Shown: positions 46,682 through 58,893 of the stretch, one piece after another
Numbering within the stretch: the first letter of the stretch is position 1
Layout of the letters: each line of letters opens with the position of its first letter
Program-made: the position numbers and the translations under genes
Notes under the pieces: generated by a model
Told to the model about the DNA's origin: nothing
What the model saw: only the letters and a program-made list of their open reading frames with translations
Databases searched by the model: none
NCBI GenBank assembly: GCA_007375735.1
Contig: VMEW01000008.1
Location: 1 to 64,000, forward strand
DNA from: Candidatus Peregrinibacteria bacterium Greene0416_19
Lineage (GTDB): Bacteria; Patescibacteriota; Gracilibacteria; Peribacterales; Peribacteraceae
Length of the DNA stretch: 64,000 nt
Reading direction: 5' to 3'

Positions 46682-46909
46682 CAGTCCATGATGACCGCGT
46701 TCATCTGACGCCCCTGTGCGAATTCTTGGTATGGACAGGATGTCTATTTCGGTTTACAGTACCTTCGATGTTCTTTGTGAGCATCGGCAAGGTTTTAAGG
46801 AAGTATGTTGAGACAAGCACCGAGCGCATTGTTTGGTGAGTTGGATGCTTGTCTCATTCGGACAAGCCCGTACTCCTCACGGTCGAGGAGAAGACAAAGG
46901 AGGTGCGCG

Positions 46910-47731
46910 ATGGCTAACCCTATCGGCACAGAATTCGCGTTGGTGAAGAAATTGCTCGCATGGAGCGAGCGGGCAACCAAGCAGGGCCTTGATATTGAGG
47001 CTGACGAGCTGCAGCCGAGCGTCGACGATCCTGTGATGATGCGGCGCCTCGTGCGCTACATCCAGGCCGGCGCTCCCGAGTTCCGGGTCGCACGCATGGC
47101 GCCTGTTTTGCCGTTCGAGGAACCGGAGAGCCACCGGAAGGCCCGGGAAATCCTCGGCGCGCAGAACTTCCATGGCGTTGCGGCTGTACAGCAGCACTTC
47201 GGTGTCTACACCGAAACCGAGCTGGCGGCGCGACGTGAAATTCCTTTCACGGAGGAAACATTGAGGGAGTGCGCGTTGGAATTTGTCCTCCTCGCCACGC
47301 ACCCGCTCGATCTCTCCGGTGTTCATGCCGCGCATCCGGAGCGTTTCAACGACGATCCGGATGACCCGTGGTTCGCTCGCAAAGAGGAGCGCGAGAAGTG
47401 GTCGTCCCAGACGATCACCGCACCCTGGCTGCTCGTCCGCAAGAAGCCGCTACCGGATTCCTGGAACAAGCGAATCGATGCGCAGAAAACGCACATCGAG
47501 CGCTTTCCCAAGGAGCGTCTGATCGAGCCATGTGAGAATGCCTACACGGGCATCGTTCACTATGCCGAGAGCGGCGAAAAGCTCTGCGACGGATACGTTA
47601 TCCGTTTCGCGGTGCAGGCGGCCGGCGGCCGCTGGGTCGGCGTGTGCTGGGTTGGCGGCCGGCTCTTCCTCGGCTACTGGAGCGACGGCGCCTACGACGT
47701 CGTCGCCTCGGGCTCCGTCCGGGCTTCCTGA
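46910..47731 (+). CDS. Hypothetical protein with strong Shine-Dalgarno
   Basis: 273 residues, family not recognised, soluble, Arg/Glu/Trp-rich. Segments such as ALEFVLLATHPLDLSGVHAA and LCDGYVIRFAVQAAGGRWVG, then YWSDGAYDVVASG are characteristic but I cannot name them. The start at 46910 is fixed by AAAGGAGG seven bases upstream, the clearest ribosome-binding site in the window and atypical here. It is followed by a textbook Rho-independent terminator. With the nearby dedA remnant and hicBA this suggests a horizontally acquired patch. The spacer 46682-46909 has direct/inverted GACAAGC-like repeats but no gene. Confidence 0.7.
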   Translation: MANPIGTEFALVKKLLAWSERATKQGLDIEADELQPSVDDPVMMRRLVRYIQAGAPEFRVARMAPVLPFEEPESHRKAREILGAQNFHGVAAVQQHFGVYTETELAARREIPFTEETLRECALEFVLLATHPLDLSGVHAAHPERFNDDPDDPWFARKEEREKWSSQTITAPWLLVRKKPLPDSWNKRIDAQKTHIERFPKERLIEPCENAYTGIVHYAESGEKLCDGYVIRFAVQAAGGRWVGVCWVGGRLFLGYWSDGAYDVVASGSVRAS

Positions 47732-47788
47732 GAACCTTGAAGATCGAATGCTTGAGTTCTCTTTGAATTCTGGACATTTGATCTTCGA

Positions 47789-47817
47789 CGGGGCTGCACA
47801 TGCAGCTCCGTTTTTTT
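47789..47817 (+). terminator. Rho-independent terminator
   Basis: CGGGGCTGCA-CA-TGCAGCTCCG (10-bp stem, one G-U pair) followed by seven T, 57 nt behind the stop at 47731. Classic form, rare in this window. Confidence 0.85.
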
Positions 47818-48077
47818 GTGGTAACATCCTCGTGCGCTCTGTTCATGCAGTGATGATCACGATTATCACTCGCCGTGCGCCGTTCTTTTCTCATCATCAG
47901 AGTATGGAAACCTACGGGAATCCATAGCGCATGACGGAAGAATGCTCGAAAGAGAAGGAAGTCCGTGCTCGTTTCTTGCGGAGGTGCCGCGAGGCTGCTC
48001 CCGAATGAAATACAGCGGGAAGAACGAATCGTTCAACCCGTAGTGACGCGGATGGGAACGGGCAATATGTCGCTTTT

Positions 48078-48143
48078 CCGGGGGCGTATCACTATGCGAT
48101 GAACAATTGGAAGCGCCGCACGAATGACACTGATCGACAATAA
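48078..48143 (+). pseudogene. Remnant of a dedA-like gene 3' end
   Basis: PGAYHYAMNNWKRRTNDTDR followed by a stop; compare PGAYHYAMHRWKKYC at the end of the intact dedA (46619-46660). The DNA is almost identical over CCGGGGGCGTATCACTATGC and GATG, then diverges. Only the last helix-tail is left; nothing upstream of 48070 is DedA-like. The stretch 47818-48077 shows no gene. Confidence 0.75.
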
Positions 48144-48146
48144 AAG

Positions 48147-48152
48147 TATAAT
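48147..48152 (+). promoter_or_regulatory. -10 TATAAT of the P-loop kinase gene
   Basis: TGACAC (48125-48130), 16-nt spacer, TATAAT (48147-48152), then 6 nt to a GTG at 48159. Leaderless. Confidence 0.6.
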
Positions 48153-48158
48153 TTGAAG

Positions 48159-48674
48159 GTGAAGAAATTGATCCTCATCAGCGGTTTCGGCGGATCCGGA
48201 AAAACGACGTGCAGCAATATTCTGCATGCAAAAATCGCGGAGAACGCCCTTGTCGACGCGGACCACCTCTTCAATGTAGAACCCTTCATCGTCGATGATC
48301 GCTTGGGACGGATCAAGCTGAAGAATTGCACCGACGTCATCTGCAATTTCTTCGACGAAGCTTTTCCGGTCGTCATCTGCAGCGGACTGGTGTGGAGCCA
48401 GGCCGAACTCGATGCGATCGCGAAGGCCGTATCATCCAAAGATTGTGAGGTGTGGTGCTTCTGGTTGAAGGTGAGTAAACCTGTCCGACATCAACGCGTC
48501 CTTGCCCGTGCCCGGGATGGTGCCGATTCCCAGGAGTTTCTCGACAAGATCGATGCGATGATTTCGAATCCGACGCCGATGTCGCTTCCCGGCGGCCATT
48601 ACGTCGAAATTGAGACGGATAATCTTTCGGCGCAAGAGGTGGTCGATGAGATGCTTGTTCGAATGCATCATTGA
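48159..48674 (+). CDS. Small P-loop kinase-like protein
   Basis: 171 residues from a GTG at 48159; a TTG at 48153 touches the -10 and is less likely. Walker A GFGGSGKTT near the N-terminus, DADHLFN as a probable substrate/Mg site, a lid-like arginine region (KPVRHQRVLARARDG). The fold looks like gluconate/shikimate/adenylyl-sulfate-type kinases or nucleoside kinases. Substrate not assignable. Leaderless promoter; lies between the dedA remnant and the convergent hicBA pair. Confidence 0.7.
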   Translation: MKKLILISGFGGSGKTTCSNILHAKIAENALVDADHLFNVEPFIVDDRLGRIKLKNCTDVICNFFDEAFPVVICSGLVWSQAELDAIAKAVSSKDCEVWCFWLKVSKPVRHQRVLARARDGADSQEFLDKIDAMISNPTPMSLPGGHYVEIETDNLSAQEVVDEMLVRMHH

Positions 48675-48687
48675 TAGTTCTGCTTCG

Positions 48688-48906
48688 TTATTCGCGCCAC
48701 AGACGCTCGAATACATCCGGCTTCATGTGGATATCGCGGAGAATACCCCCGAAGGTTCCCGTCTTGAGAGTCCTATTTCCATGCACCGGCACGACGGTCT
48801 GCACATTTCCTCTTCGCATGACATGATGGCTGCCCTTGACCCTGCGCAAGAAAAAACCGCGCTTCTCGAGAAATCGCATCATCTCCTTCCCGGTTACGCG
48901 CGGCAT
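48688..48906 (-). CDS. hicA: HicA-family toxin, second copy
   Basis: 72 residues. HicA signatures: MPRVTGKEMMRFLEKRGFFL, then RVKGSHHVMRRG with the G-S-H histidine, a VPVHGNRTLKTGTFGGILRD core and a C-terminal MKPDVFERLW helix. The ATG at 48906 matches the usual MPxxTGKE start; ATGs/TTG at 48915 and 48921 are possible. It lies directly behind hicB (TAAGATG). Different in sequence from the pair at 7304-7737. Confidence 0.85.
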   Translation of the reverse strand: MPRVTGKEMMRFLEKRGFFLRRVKGSHHVMRRGNVQTVVPVHGNRTLKTGTFGGILRDIHMKPDVFERLWRE

Positions 48907-48907
48907 C

Positions 48908-49150
48908 TTAGCCATGAGCAACCAGCTCGCCGAAATTCATTTCACGTAGCTGCGAAGGAGAATTGATGAGATCAAGAGCGGCTTGCATGCCATTTTCCTC
49001 AATAAAAGCCTGCAATCCGACTTTCAGGTCTGCAATTGCCTCCTCTTCCGTTTCGCCTTCTCCGTAGGCTGGAATATCCGGAATGTGTGCGGTAAAACCG
49101 CCTTGCTCCAAATCCGGAATCAATTCGATGGCGACGTTCGGAAAAGACAT
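48908..49150 (-). CDS. hicB: HicB-family antitoxin, second copy
   Basis: 80 residues (84 if an ATG at 49162 is used). HicB partial RNase-H-like motif: AIELIPDLEQGGFTAHIPDI, then PAYGEGETEEEAIADLKVGL and an EENGM-containing C-terminal helix. It should neutralise the adjacent HicA and may bind operator DNA as the complex. Short promoter-like GATACC lies 12 nt before the ATG at 49150. Expressed divergently from atpD. Confidence 0.85.
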   Translation of the reverse strand: MSFPNVAIELIPDLEQGGFTAHIPDIPAYGEGETEEEAIADLKVGLQAFIEENGMQAALDLINSPSQLREMNFGELVAHG

Positions 49151-49259
49151 GACAGCGCTCATGGTATCACATTCCGATCATTCTCACAACGCAGTTTGGC
49201 TGGCATTTGCCACCCTTGTCTCGCCCGCGGGCATCCCCTAGGATACCGCCGCTCGATAA

Positions 49260-50657
<1,398 letters not shown>

Positions 50658-50666
50658 CCAATTCTC

Positions 50667-50772
50667 AGCTTATTAGCTTCTTAGCTTTTTAGCTTCAAAA
50701 ATGAGATCGACCGTTACACACTTCTTGTTTCATAAAAGCTAAGAAGCTAATCAGCTGATAAGCTAAGAAGCT
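50667..50772. repeat. Octamer hairpin repeat between atpD and atpC
   Basis: AGCTTATT AGCTTCTT AGCTTTTT AGCTT (50667-50695), a ~40-nt loop, then AAGCTAAG AAGCTAAT... units (50736-50772). Third copy of the rpoC-rpsL / rpsL-rpsG element, here inside the atp cluster. Confidence 0.9.
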
Positions 50773-50804
50773 CCTCCGAGGCTCTGTTGCTCCCACCATC
50801 TCCG

Positions 50805-51239
50805 ATGCTGAAGCTCGAAATCATCACCCCCGACGGCCCCGTGTTCGAAGGAGATGCGGATTCCATTTCGCTCCCCACGCCCGATGGCGAGATTACCGTG
50901 CTCCCGCACCACATCCCGCTGATGAGCATCGTCGTGCCCGGATCGATGCTCGTGCGCCGCGGATCTGAGGAGCTGATCTTCGCGGTCACTCGCGGCGTCA
51001 TCGAGGTGGACGGCACGACCGTGCGCGTCCTCGCAGAGAGTGCCGATCCCGCCGAACGCCTGGCGGAGGAAACGGCCATCATCCAGGCAAAGGAGCGGGC
51101 GGAGACACTCGTGGCCGAGCGCCGGGGTGACGCCGAGGGCTTCGCGGAGGCGACGGCGATTCTGGAGAAGGAGCTCTCGCGGCTGACGACGGTCCGCAGG
51201 CACCGCGCGCGCAGAGGCCTGCCGCCACGCTCGTCATGA
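50805..51239 (+). CDS. atpC: F-type ATP synthase epsilon subunit
   Basis: 144 residues from an ATG at 50805 (MLKLEIITPDGPVFEGDADS). N-terminal beta sandwich with LPTPDGEITVLPHHIPLMSI; helical C-terminal domain (EETAIIQAKERAETLVAERR) with the ATP-inhibition type two-helix tail. Central-stalk subunit that regulates rotation. It lies second in the cluster and overlaps the next gene by ATGA at 51236. Confidence 0.93.
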   Translation: MLKLEIITPDGPVFEGDADSISLPTPDGEITVLPHHIPLMSIVVPGSMLVRRGSEELIFAVTRGVIEVDGTTVRVLAESADPAERLAEETAIIQAKERAETLVAERRGDAEGFAEATAILEKELSRLTTVRRHRARRGLPPRSS

Positions 51240-51472
51240 ACGCCCGCACGGAACAGCGGCAGTACAAGCAGGAAACCCTCTGGTCCGCCCTCCGCCTCGC
51301 GTGGAACCTAGGATACATCATCGCCATCCCCGCAGCTGCCTTCGGGTTCGGAGGGGCATACCTCGACCGGTACTTCGGCACCTCTCCGTTTCTGCTTCTC
51401 CTTGGTTTCGCCATCGCGCTGACTCTCTCTTGGATTGGAGTAAAACGGCTTATCCGTACAATTATTTCTTAA
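51236..51472 (+). CDS. Small two-helix AtpZ/AtpI-like protein
   Basis: 78 residues with two membrane segments (LAWNLGYIIAIPAAAFGFGG and FLLLLGFAIALTLSWIGVKR, the F0F1 ATPase_gene1/AtpZ pattern with the GAYLDRYFGTSPFLLLLG turn). These proteins assist c-ring assembly or bind Mg/Ca. It takes the place held by AtpQ in N-ATPase clusters or AtpI in standard ones. It overlaps atpC by ATGA, and a 40-nt gap precedes atpB. Confidence 0.75.
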   Translation: MNARTEQRQYKQETLWSALRLAWNLGYIIAIPAAAFGFGGAYLDRYFGTSPFLLLLGFAIALTLSWIGVKRLIRTIIS

Positions 51473-51512
51473 AGAGCATTTTCAATTCTCAGTTTTCAAT
51501 TAGGATAGCAGC

Positions 51513-52286
51513 ATGGCCGCCATCACCGCCCCCACTCTCGCCTCCGAGACCATCGGCCTCATCGGGTCCTTCGAGATCCGCAATACCATGCTCATGGCGT
51601 GGCTCGCGATGGGCGTGATCATCATCCTCGCCCTCTGCACATGGCGCACGCGGTACCGGGAAATTCCCGGCCGCTTCCAGGTGCTCATGGAGATGATCGT
51701 CGGCGGGCTCTTCGATTTCTTCGATTCGGTGGTCCAGGACAGAGCGCTCACGAGGCGGTTCTTCCCGCTCGTCGCGACGATCTTCCTCTTCCTGGTGCTG
51801 GCGAATTGGATGGGGATCCTGCCGGGTGTCGGGAGCATCACGATCGCGGGCGTGCATGAGGGACATCCGATGATGCTGCCGCTCCTGCGTTCCATGAACG
51901 CGGACGTGAACATGACGCTCGCGATTGCCGTCATCTCGGTCGTCATGACGCAGGTCTTCGGCATCGCGCTGCTCGGCGTCGGACCGCACCTCTCGAAGTT
52001 CTTCGTCGCCCCGTGGAAGGATCCTATCATGAGCTTTGTGGGCATCCTCGAACTCATCGCGGAGTTCGCGAAGATCATCTCGTTCACCTTCCGTCTGTTC
52101 GGCAACATCTTCGCGGGCGAAGTGCTCCTCGTCGTCATCGCGTTCCTCGTCCCGTACCTGGCGCCGCTCCCGTTCCTCGGGCTCGAGATCTTCGTCGGGT
52201 TCATCCAGGGGCTCGTCTTCGCGCTCTTGACGGTTGTGTTCCTGAAGATAGCCACGGTGGCGCACGGGGAGCATGCCCGTGCGTGA
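51513..52286 (+). CDS. atpB: F-type ATP synthase a subunit
   Basis: 257 residues, five to six membrane helices. Essential Arg194 lies in FRLFGNIFAGEVLLVVIAFL; the second channel helix is LGLEIFVGFIQGLVFALLTV. Long hydrophilic N-terminus and a periplasmic-type loop (GSITIAGVHEGHPMML). It forms the proton half-channels with the c ring. Normal length for a subunit. Between the AtpZ/I-like gene and atpE. Confidence 0.95.
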   Translation: MAAITAPTLASETIGLIGSFEIRNTMLMAWLAMGVIIILALCTWRTRYREIPGRFQVLMEMIVGGLFDFFDSVVQDRALTRRFFPLVATIFLFLVLANWMGILPGVGSITIAGVHEGHPMMLPLLRSMNADVNMTLAIAVISVVMTQVFGIALLGVGPHLSKFFVAPWKDPIMSFVGILELIAEFAKIISFTFRLFGNIFAGEVLLVVIAFLVPYLAPLPFLGLEIFVGFIQGLVFALLTVVFLKIATVAHGEHARA

Positions 52287-52691
<405 letters not shown>

Positions 52692-52706
52692 TAGTTGGTA
52701 GTGAGT

Positions 52707-52776
52707 AGTGTGTAGTTTGTAGAACGTGTGCGCAGCGTCCGTTGTTCTGCAAACTAACAACTACAAACTACACACT
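52707..52776. repeat. Heptamer hairpin repeat between atpE and atpF
   Basis: AGTGTGTAGTTTGTAG (52707-52722) exactly complemented by CTACAAACTACACACT (52761-52776), built of GTAGTGA/GTAGTGT/GTAGTTT heptamers. Same design as the octamer elements but with a different unit. Confidence 0.85.
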
Positions 52777-52785
52777 CCAAGACTC

Positions 52786-53292
52786 ATGGAACTCCTGACA
52801 AAACTCGGCATCGATTGGAAGCTTCTCCTGGCACAAATCGTGAACTTCACGATCGTGCTCGGGGTGCTGACGTACTTCGTGTACCGGCCGCTCCTCGATC
52901 TCCTCGACCGCCGCCGCGACCGCATCGCGAAGGCGATGGAGGAGGTGAAGCAGATCGAGCATCAGAAAGCGGAGCTCGACGCGTTCCGCCTCGAGCAGAT
53001 GCGGAAGATCGACGAGGAGACCGGCGCCTTCCTCGAGCGGGCGAAACGGGAGGCGGAGGCGGCGGGAAGGAAGATGGTCGATGAGGCCAAAGCGGAAGCG
53101 GATCGTCTGCTCGGCCGCGGGCGCCAGCAGCTGGAGGAGGAGCGGGCGAAAGTGTTCGCGGAGGTGCAGGGCACGCTCGTCTCCATGATTGTGCGGATGA
53201 CCGAGAAGATCCTCGCACGCGAATTCACGGCGAAGGATCAGGAGCGGATCGTCTCGTCCCTCAACAAGGAACTCCCCTCACTCCTCCGATGA
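52786..53292 (+). CDS. atpF: F-type ATP synthase b subunit
   Basis: 168 residues. N-terminal membrane helix (LLAQIVNFTIVLGVLTYFVY, then RPLLDLL) and a long charged coiled coil (KREAEAAGRKMVDEAKAEAD, etc.) forming the peripheral stalk. The start is the ATG at 52786 behind the heptamer hairpin. It overlaps atpH by ATGA (53289). Confidence 0.95.
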   Translation: MELLTKLGIDWKLLLAQIVNFTIVLGVLTYFVYRPLLDLLDRRRDRIAKAMEEVKQIEHQKAELDAFRLEQMRKIDEETGAFLERAKREAEAAGRKMVDEAKAEADRLLGRGRQQLEEERAKVFAEVQGTLVSMIVRMTEKILAREFTAKDQERIVSSLNKELPSLLR

Positions 53293-53705
53293 AGCCGACC
53301 CCCGGGCAGATCGCGCAGGCGCTCGTGGAACTCTGCCGGGAGCTTCCCCCGGATGAGGTCGGGAACGCGTGTGACGGCTCCCTGTCTCTCCTCGAGACCC
53401 ACGGTCTCTCGCATGCCCTGCGCACTTTCCCGCGCCTCGTCCGCCATGCCGCGCTTGCGCGGGAGAACGCGGTCCCCGTCACGATGACCTCCCCGACCGG
53501 CTCGCTCGGCGCTGCCGGACAGACGCTCGTCTCCACTCTTGAACGGACGCTCGCGAGGATCGTGGAATGGGAGGAGACGGCGGATGCCGGTCTCATCGGC
53601 GGCGTCGTCCTCCGGAGCGCCGACGATCGTTTCGATGCGTCCCTCCGCAGTGCGCTCGATCAACTCGCGCTTTCCCTCACCCAGCCTCTCCCCCTCAGAC
53701 CATGA
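53289..53705 (+). CDS. atpH: F-type ATP synthase delta subunit, short
   Basis: 138 residues, shorter than the usual ~175. Assigned by position (b-delta-alpha) and by the C-terminal delta hallmark [20 protein letters not shown], then [19 protein letters not shown]. The N-terminal helical domain is reduced. It links the b stalk to the alpha3beta3 head. Both ends overlap neighbours by ATGA (atpF at 53289, atpA at 53702). Confidence 0.9.
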   Translation: MKPTPGQIAQALVELCRELPPDEVGNACDGSLSLLETHGLSHALRTFPRLVRHAALARENAVPVTMTSPTGSLGAAGQTLVSTLERTLARIVEWEETADAGLIGGVVLRSADDRFDASLRSALDQLALSLTQPLPLRP

Positions 53706-55213
53706 CGCTCAGCCAGACCATCGTCCGGACGCTTGAGGAGCGCATCGCCGCCCACCGCAAGGATGTGAAGCGGGAGAATGTCGGCACCGTGGTCGAAGTG
53801 GGGGATGGCATCGCGCGCCTGAGCGGCCTCTCGAAGATCGGTGCCTCCGAGATGATTGATTTCGGGAAGGGAGTCCTCGGATCCGCCCTTAACCTGGCGG
53901 AGGGGGAAGTGGGCGCGATCATCCTCGGCGATGACAGCAAGATCGAGGCGGGTGACACGGTGAAGGCAACGGGGCAGATTCTCTCGGTGCCGGTCGGCGA
54001 GGCGCTGATCGGCCGCGTCGTCTCACCGCTCGGCGAGGCGAAAGACGGCGGCTCCGCGATCCCCCGGACGACCCTGTACCCGGTCGAGAAGATCGCGCCG
54101 CGCGTCATCGAGCGGAAGTCCGTCACCGTCCCGCTCCAGACCGGCATCATGGCTATCGACTCCATGATCCCGATCGGCCGCGGCCAGCGCGAACTCATCA
54201 TCGGGGACCGGCAGACGGGGAAGACGGCCGTCGTCGTCGACACGATCCTCAACCAGAAGCAGACGCAGACGACGGACCGCCCGGTCATCTGCATTTACGT
54301 CGCCATCGGGCAGAAGGAGTCGAAAGTGGCCAAGATCGTCGACGTCCTGCGGGCAGGCGGCGCCATGGACTACACCATCGTCGTCTCCGCCGGCGCATCC
54401 GAGCCGGCGGCACTCTCCTACATCGCCCCTTTCGCGGGCACGGCGATGGGGGAGTACTTCCTCGATCAGGGAAAGGATGTCCTCTGCATTTACGATGACC
54501 TGAGCAAGCACGCATGGGCCTACCGTCAGGTATCGCTGCTCCTCCGCCGACCGCCGGGACGCGAGGCGTACCCGGGCGATGTGTTCTACCTGCACTCGCG
54601 TCTCCTCGAGCGCGCGTGCTGCCTGGACGAGAAGCACGGCGGCGGGACTATCACGTCCCTGCCGATCATCGAGACGCAGGCGGGGGACGTGTCCGCCTAC
54701 ATCCCCACGAACGTCATCTCCATCACGGACGGGCAGATCTACCTGGAGTCGGATCTCTTCTACAAAGGCATCCGTCCGGCAGTGAACGTGGGGCTCTCCG
54801 TCTCCCGCGTCGGTTCGGCTGCGCAGAGGAAGTCTATGAAGAAAGTGGCGGGGAAGCTCCGCCTGGACCTCGCGCAGTACCGGGAACTCGCGATCTTCGC
54901 GCAGTTCGGATCCGATCTTGACCAGGCGACGAAGAAGCAGCTCGACCGCGGCGCGCGGCTCACCGAGCTCCTGAAGCAGGAGCAGTACCGGCCGATGCCG
55001 GTCGGGGAGCAGGTTGTTCTGCTCTACGCGGGGGTCAATGGCCTCTTTGACGAGGTGCCCGTCGATCAGCTGAAGGGCGTCCAGCATCGGTTGCTCGGGG
55101 ACATGCGGAGCAAGCACTACGATCTCCTCGAGACGCTCGCAGGTGAGATCACGCCGGAGGCGGAAGAGCAGCTCAAGCGACTCCTGACGTCCTTCCATGG
55201 CAAGAAATCTTAG
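53702..55213 (+). CDS. atpA: F-type ATP synthase alpha subunit
   Basis: 503 residues. P-loop GDRQTGKT (168-175), [16 protein letters not shown], and the [24 protein letters not shown] segment ([20 protein letters not shown]). Noncatalytic nucleotide-binding subunit with the conserved [13 protein letters not shown] turn ([20 protein letters not shown]). Full length. Overlaps atpH by ATGA and atpG by 17 nt. Confidence 0.97.
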   Translation: MTLSQTIVRTLEERIAAHRKDVKRENVGTVVEVGDGIARLSGLSKIGASEMIDFGKGVLGSALNLAEGEVGAIILGDDSKIEAGDTVKATGQILSVPVGEALIGRVVSPLGEAKDGGSAIPRTTLYPVEKIAPRVIERKSVTVPLQTGIMAIDSMIPIGRGQRELIIGDRQTGKTAVVVDTILNQKQTQTTDRPVICIYVAIGQKESKVAKIVDVLRAGGAMDYTIVVSAGASEPAALSYIAPFAGTAMGEYFLDQGKDVLCIYDDLSKHAWAYRQVSLLLRRPPGREAYPGDVFYLHSRLLERACCLDEKHGGGTITSLPIIETQAGDVSAYIPTNVISITDGQIYLESDLFYKGIRPAVNVGLSVSRVGSAAQRKSMKKVAGKLRLDLAQYRELAIFAQFGSDLDQATKKQLDRGARLTELLKQEQYRPMPVGEQVVLLYAGVNGLFDEVPVDQLKGVQHRLLGDMRSKHYDLLETLAGEITPEAEEQLKRLLTSFHGKKS

Positions 55214-56129
55214 AGATCTCCGGCGCAAGATGAAGGCGATCAAATCGACCCGCCAGGTCACCAAGGCGATGGAGCTTGTCGCGGCGTCGAAGATGCGACG
55301 GGCAGTGCAGAATGCGCAAGTGCTCCGCCGCTACGCGCTCCTCGCATGGCAGATGCTGCAGCAGATCGCGGCGCAGCGTCCGAGTCTCCATCCCTTCCTC
55401 GTCGAGCAGAAACCATCAAAGGTGCTCGCGATCCTCTTCTCCTCCGACCGCGGACTCTGCGGGAGCCTGAACACGCAGCTCTTCCGCGCGACCAACCAGT
55501 ACCTTCAGCAGCTCGCATCGCTCCCTTCGTTCGAGCGTGTGGACTTCATCGCGGTGGGGCGCAAGGGCCAGCAATTCCTGGCTCGTAGCAAGCAGAACAT
55601 TCTCGCGGCGTTCCCGGCACTCAGCAACCACCCGACTTCCCGCGATGCCCGCCCGATCATGCGGATGGCGGCCGATGCTTTCCTCCGTGGCGAGGTCGAC
55701 CACGTCGTCCTCATCTTCCCGGACTTCGTCTCCGCACTTCTGCAGGAACCGGCAGTCAAGCTCCTGCTTCCTCTCTCTGAGACGGAGCTCCGCGGCATGC
55801 TGCGGAGCCTCGCGCAGTCGCGAAAGGCCCCGCGTGATGTCGACATCGCGCTGGGGACATTGCCGGCCGGCGGGGAGTACCTCTTCGAGCCGTCTGCTGA
55901 AGACATCCTCTCGACCGTCCTCCCCCAACTCACGCAGGTGCAGATGTACCAGGCGGTGCTGGAGGCCGCGGCCTCCGAACACTCGGCCCGCATGGTTGCC
56001 ATGCGCAACGCCACCGACAACGCATCCGACATCCTCGACGACCTGACGCTCACCTACAACCAGACCCGCCAAGCCAGCATCACGGCGCAGCTGGCGGAAC
56101 TGAGTGCGAGCAAGGCGGCGCTGGATTAG
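55197..56129 (+). CDS. atpG: F-type ATP synthase gamma subunit
   Basis: 310 residues. Rotor stalk subunit. N-terminal helix [20 protein letters not shown], Rossmann-like core with [17 protein letters not shown], and C-terminal helix [20 protein letters not shown], then [20 protein letters not shown]. Last gene of the ATP synthase cluster, making the set complete (alpha, beta, gamma, delta, epsilon, a, b, c plus AtpZ/I-like). Confidence 0.96.
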   Translation: MARNLRDLRRKMKAIKSTRQVTKAMELVAASKMRRAVQNAQVLRRYALLAWQMLQQIAAQRPSLHPFLVEQKPSKVLAILFSSDRGLCGSLNTQLFRATNQYLQQLASLPSFERVDFIAVGRKGQQFLARSKQNILAAFPALSNHPTSRDARPIMRMAADAFLRGEVDHVVLIFPDFVSALLQEPAVKLLLPLSETELRGMLRSLAQSRKAPRDVDIALGTLPAGGEYLFEPSAEDILSTVLPQLTQVQMYQAVLEAAASEHSARMVAMRNATDNASDILDDLTLTYNQTRQASITAQLAELSASKAALD

Positions 56130-56151
56130 AGGCGGAACGCACCTATGCCGC

Positions 56152-56484
56152 TCACACTCCCACGGCTTCCTCCACGCGAGTCATGCGATCGCTCATGAGC
56201 GAGAACTTGTCGTTCAGGACGTCGTTCTGATCATGCCACTGGGTCTCCATTGCCAAGAGGATATCGTCTGCGACCTGGTCGATGTGCTTTTCCTGCAGTG
56301 CGAACATGAAGACAATGTGTTCTTCGGAATCGCCGATCCGTTTATCCTGCGCATCGAAACGTTTCTCGATGCGATCGAATCTGTCATCCATCCAATCAAA
56401 TCTTCCGTCATGCTCCTCAAGTTTTTTCAGGATCAAGAGGATGTCGCTTTTGGTCGCCGGCGCGGATGTACCTTGGTCCGCCAT
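56152..56484 (-). CDS. Small coiled-coil protein
   Basis: 110 residues from an ATG at 56484 (a GTG at 56493 is in frame). Charged helical sequence: ATKSDILLILKKLEEHDGRF, then DWMDDRFDRIEKRFDAQDKR and a V-E-E tail; no catalytic motif. Similar in style to 4648-5031. It lies 5 nt behind the rpsU stop on the same strand, so the two are probably cotranscribed, though a TAATAT hexamer also lies close upstream. Confidence 0.55.
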   Translation of the reverse strand: MADQGTSAPATKSDILLILKKLEEHDGRFDWMDDRFDRIEKRFDAQDKRIGDSEEHIVFMFALQEKHIDQVADDILLAMETQWHDQNDVLNDKFSLMSDRMTRVEEAVGV

Positions 56485-56489
56485 ACGGC

Positions 56490-56705
56490 TCACATATTAC
56501 TGTAAAACTGCTTCTTCTTATTTTCCGCCCGGTATTTCTCCCGCTTGAGGGCGCGCATCCGCTGGAGGCGGCGCGTGAGGGGGTGCTTGTAGCTGGATCG
56601 CTCACGGAGAAGCTTGAGGATGCCGGTCTTCTGGACCTGTTTCTTGAATCGCTGCTGGAGGCGATCGTTGGACTCTTCGCCTTTCTTGTGAGCGTGGATG
56701 GCCAT
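56490..56705 (-). CDS. rpsU: Small ribosomal subunit protein bS21
   Basis: 71 residues. bS21 pattern: N-terminal acidic turn EESNDRLQQRFKKQVQKTGI (family RFKRxVxKxGIL), then LKLLRERSSYKHPLTRRLQR and a basic tail. It binds near the anti-Shine-Dalgarno of 16S rRNA. TACCCT (56715-56720) is 9 nt from the ATG. Upstream in-frame codons (to 56795) form a hydrophobic stretch not seen in S21. The tail KKKQFYSNM is extra. Confidence 0.88.
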   Translation of the reverse strand: MAIHAHKKGEESNDRLQQRFKKQVQKTGILKLLRERSSYKHPLTRRLQRMRALKREKYRAENKKKQFYSNM

Positions 56706-56721
56706 AGCCCGTGTAGGGTAG

Positions 56722-58893
<2,172 letters not shown>

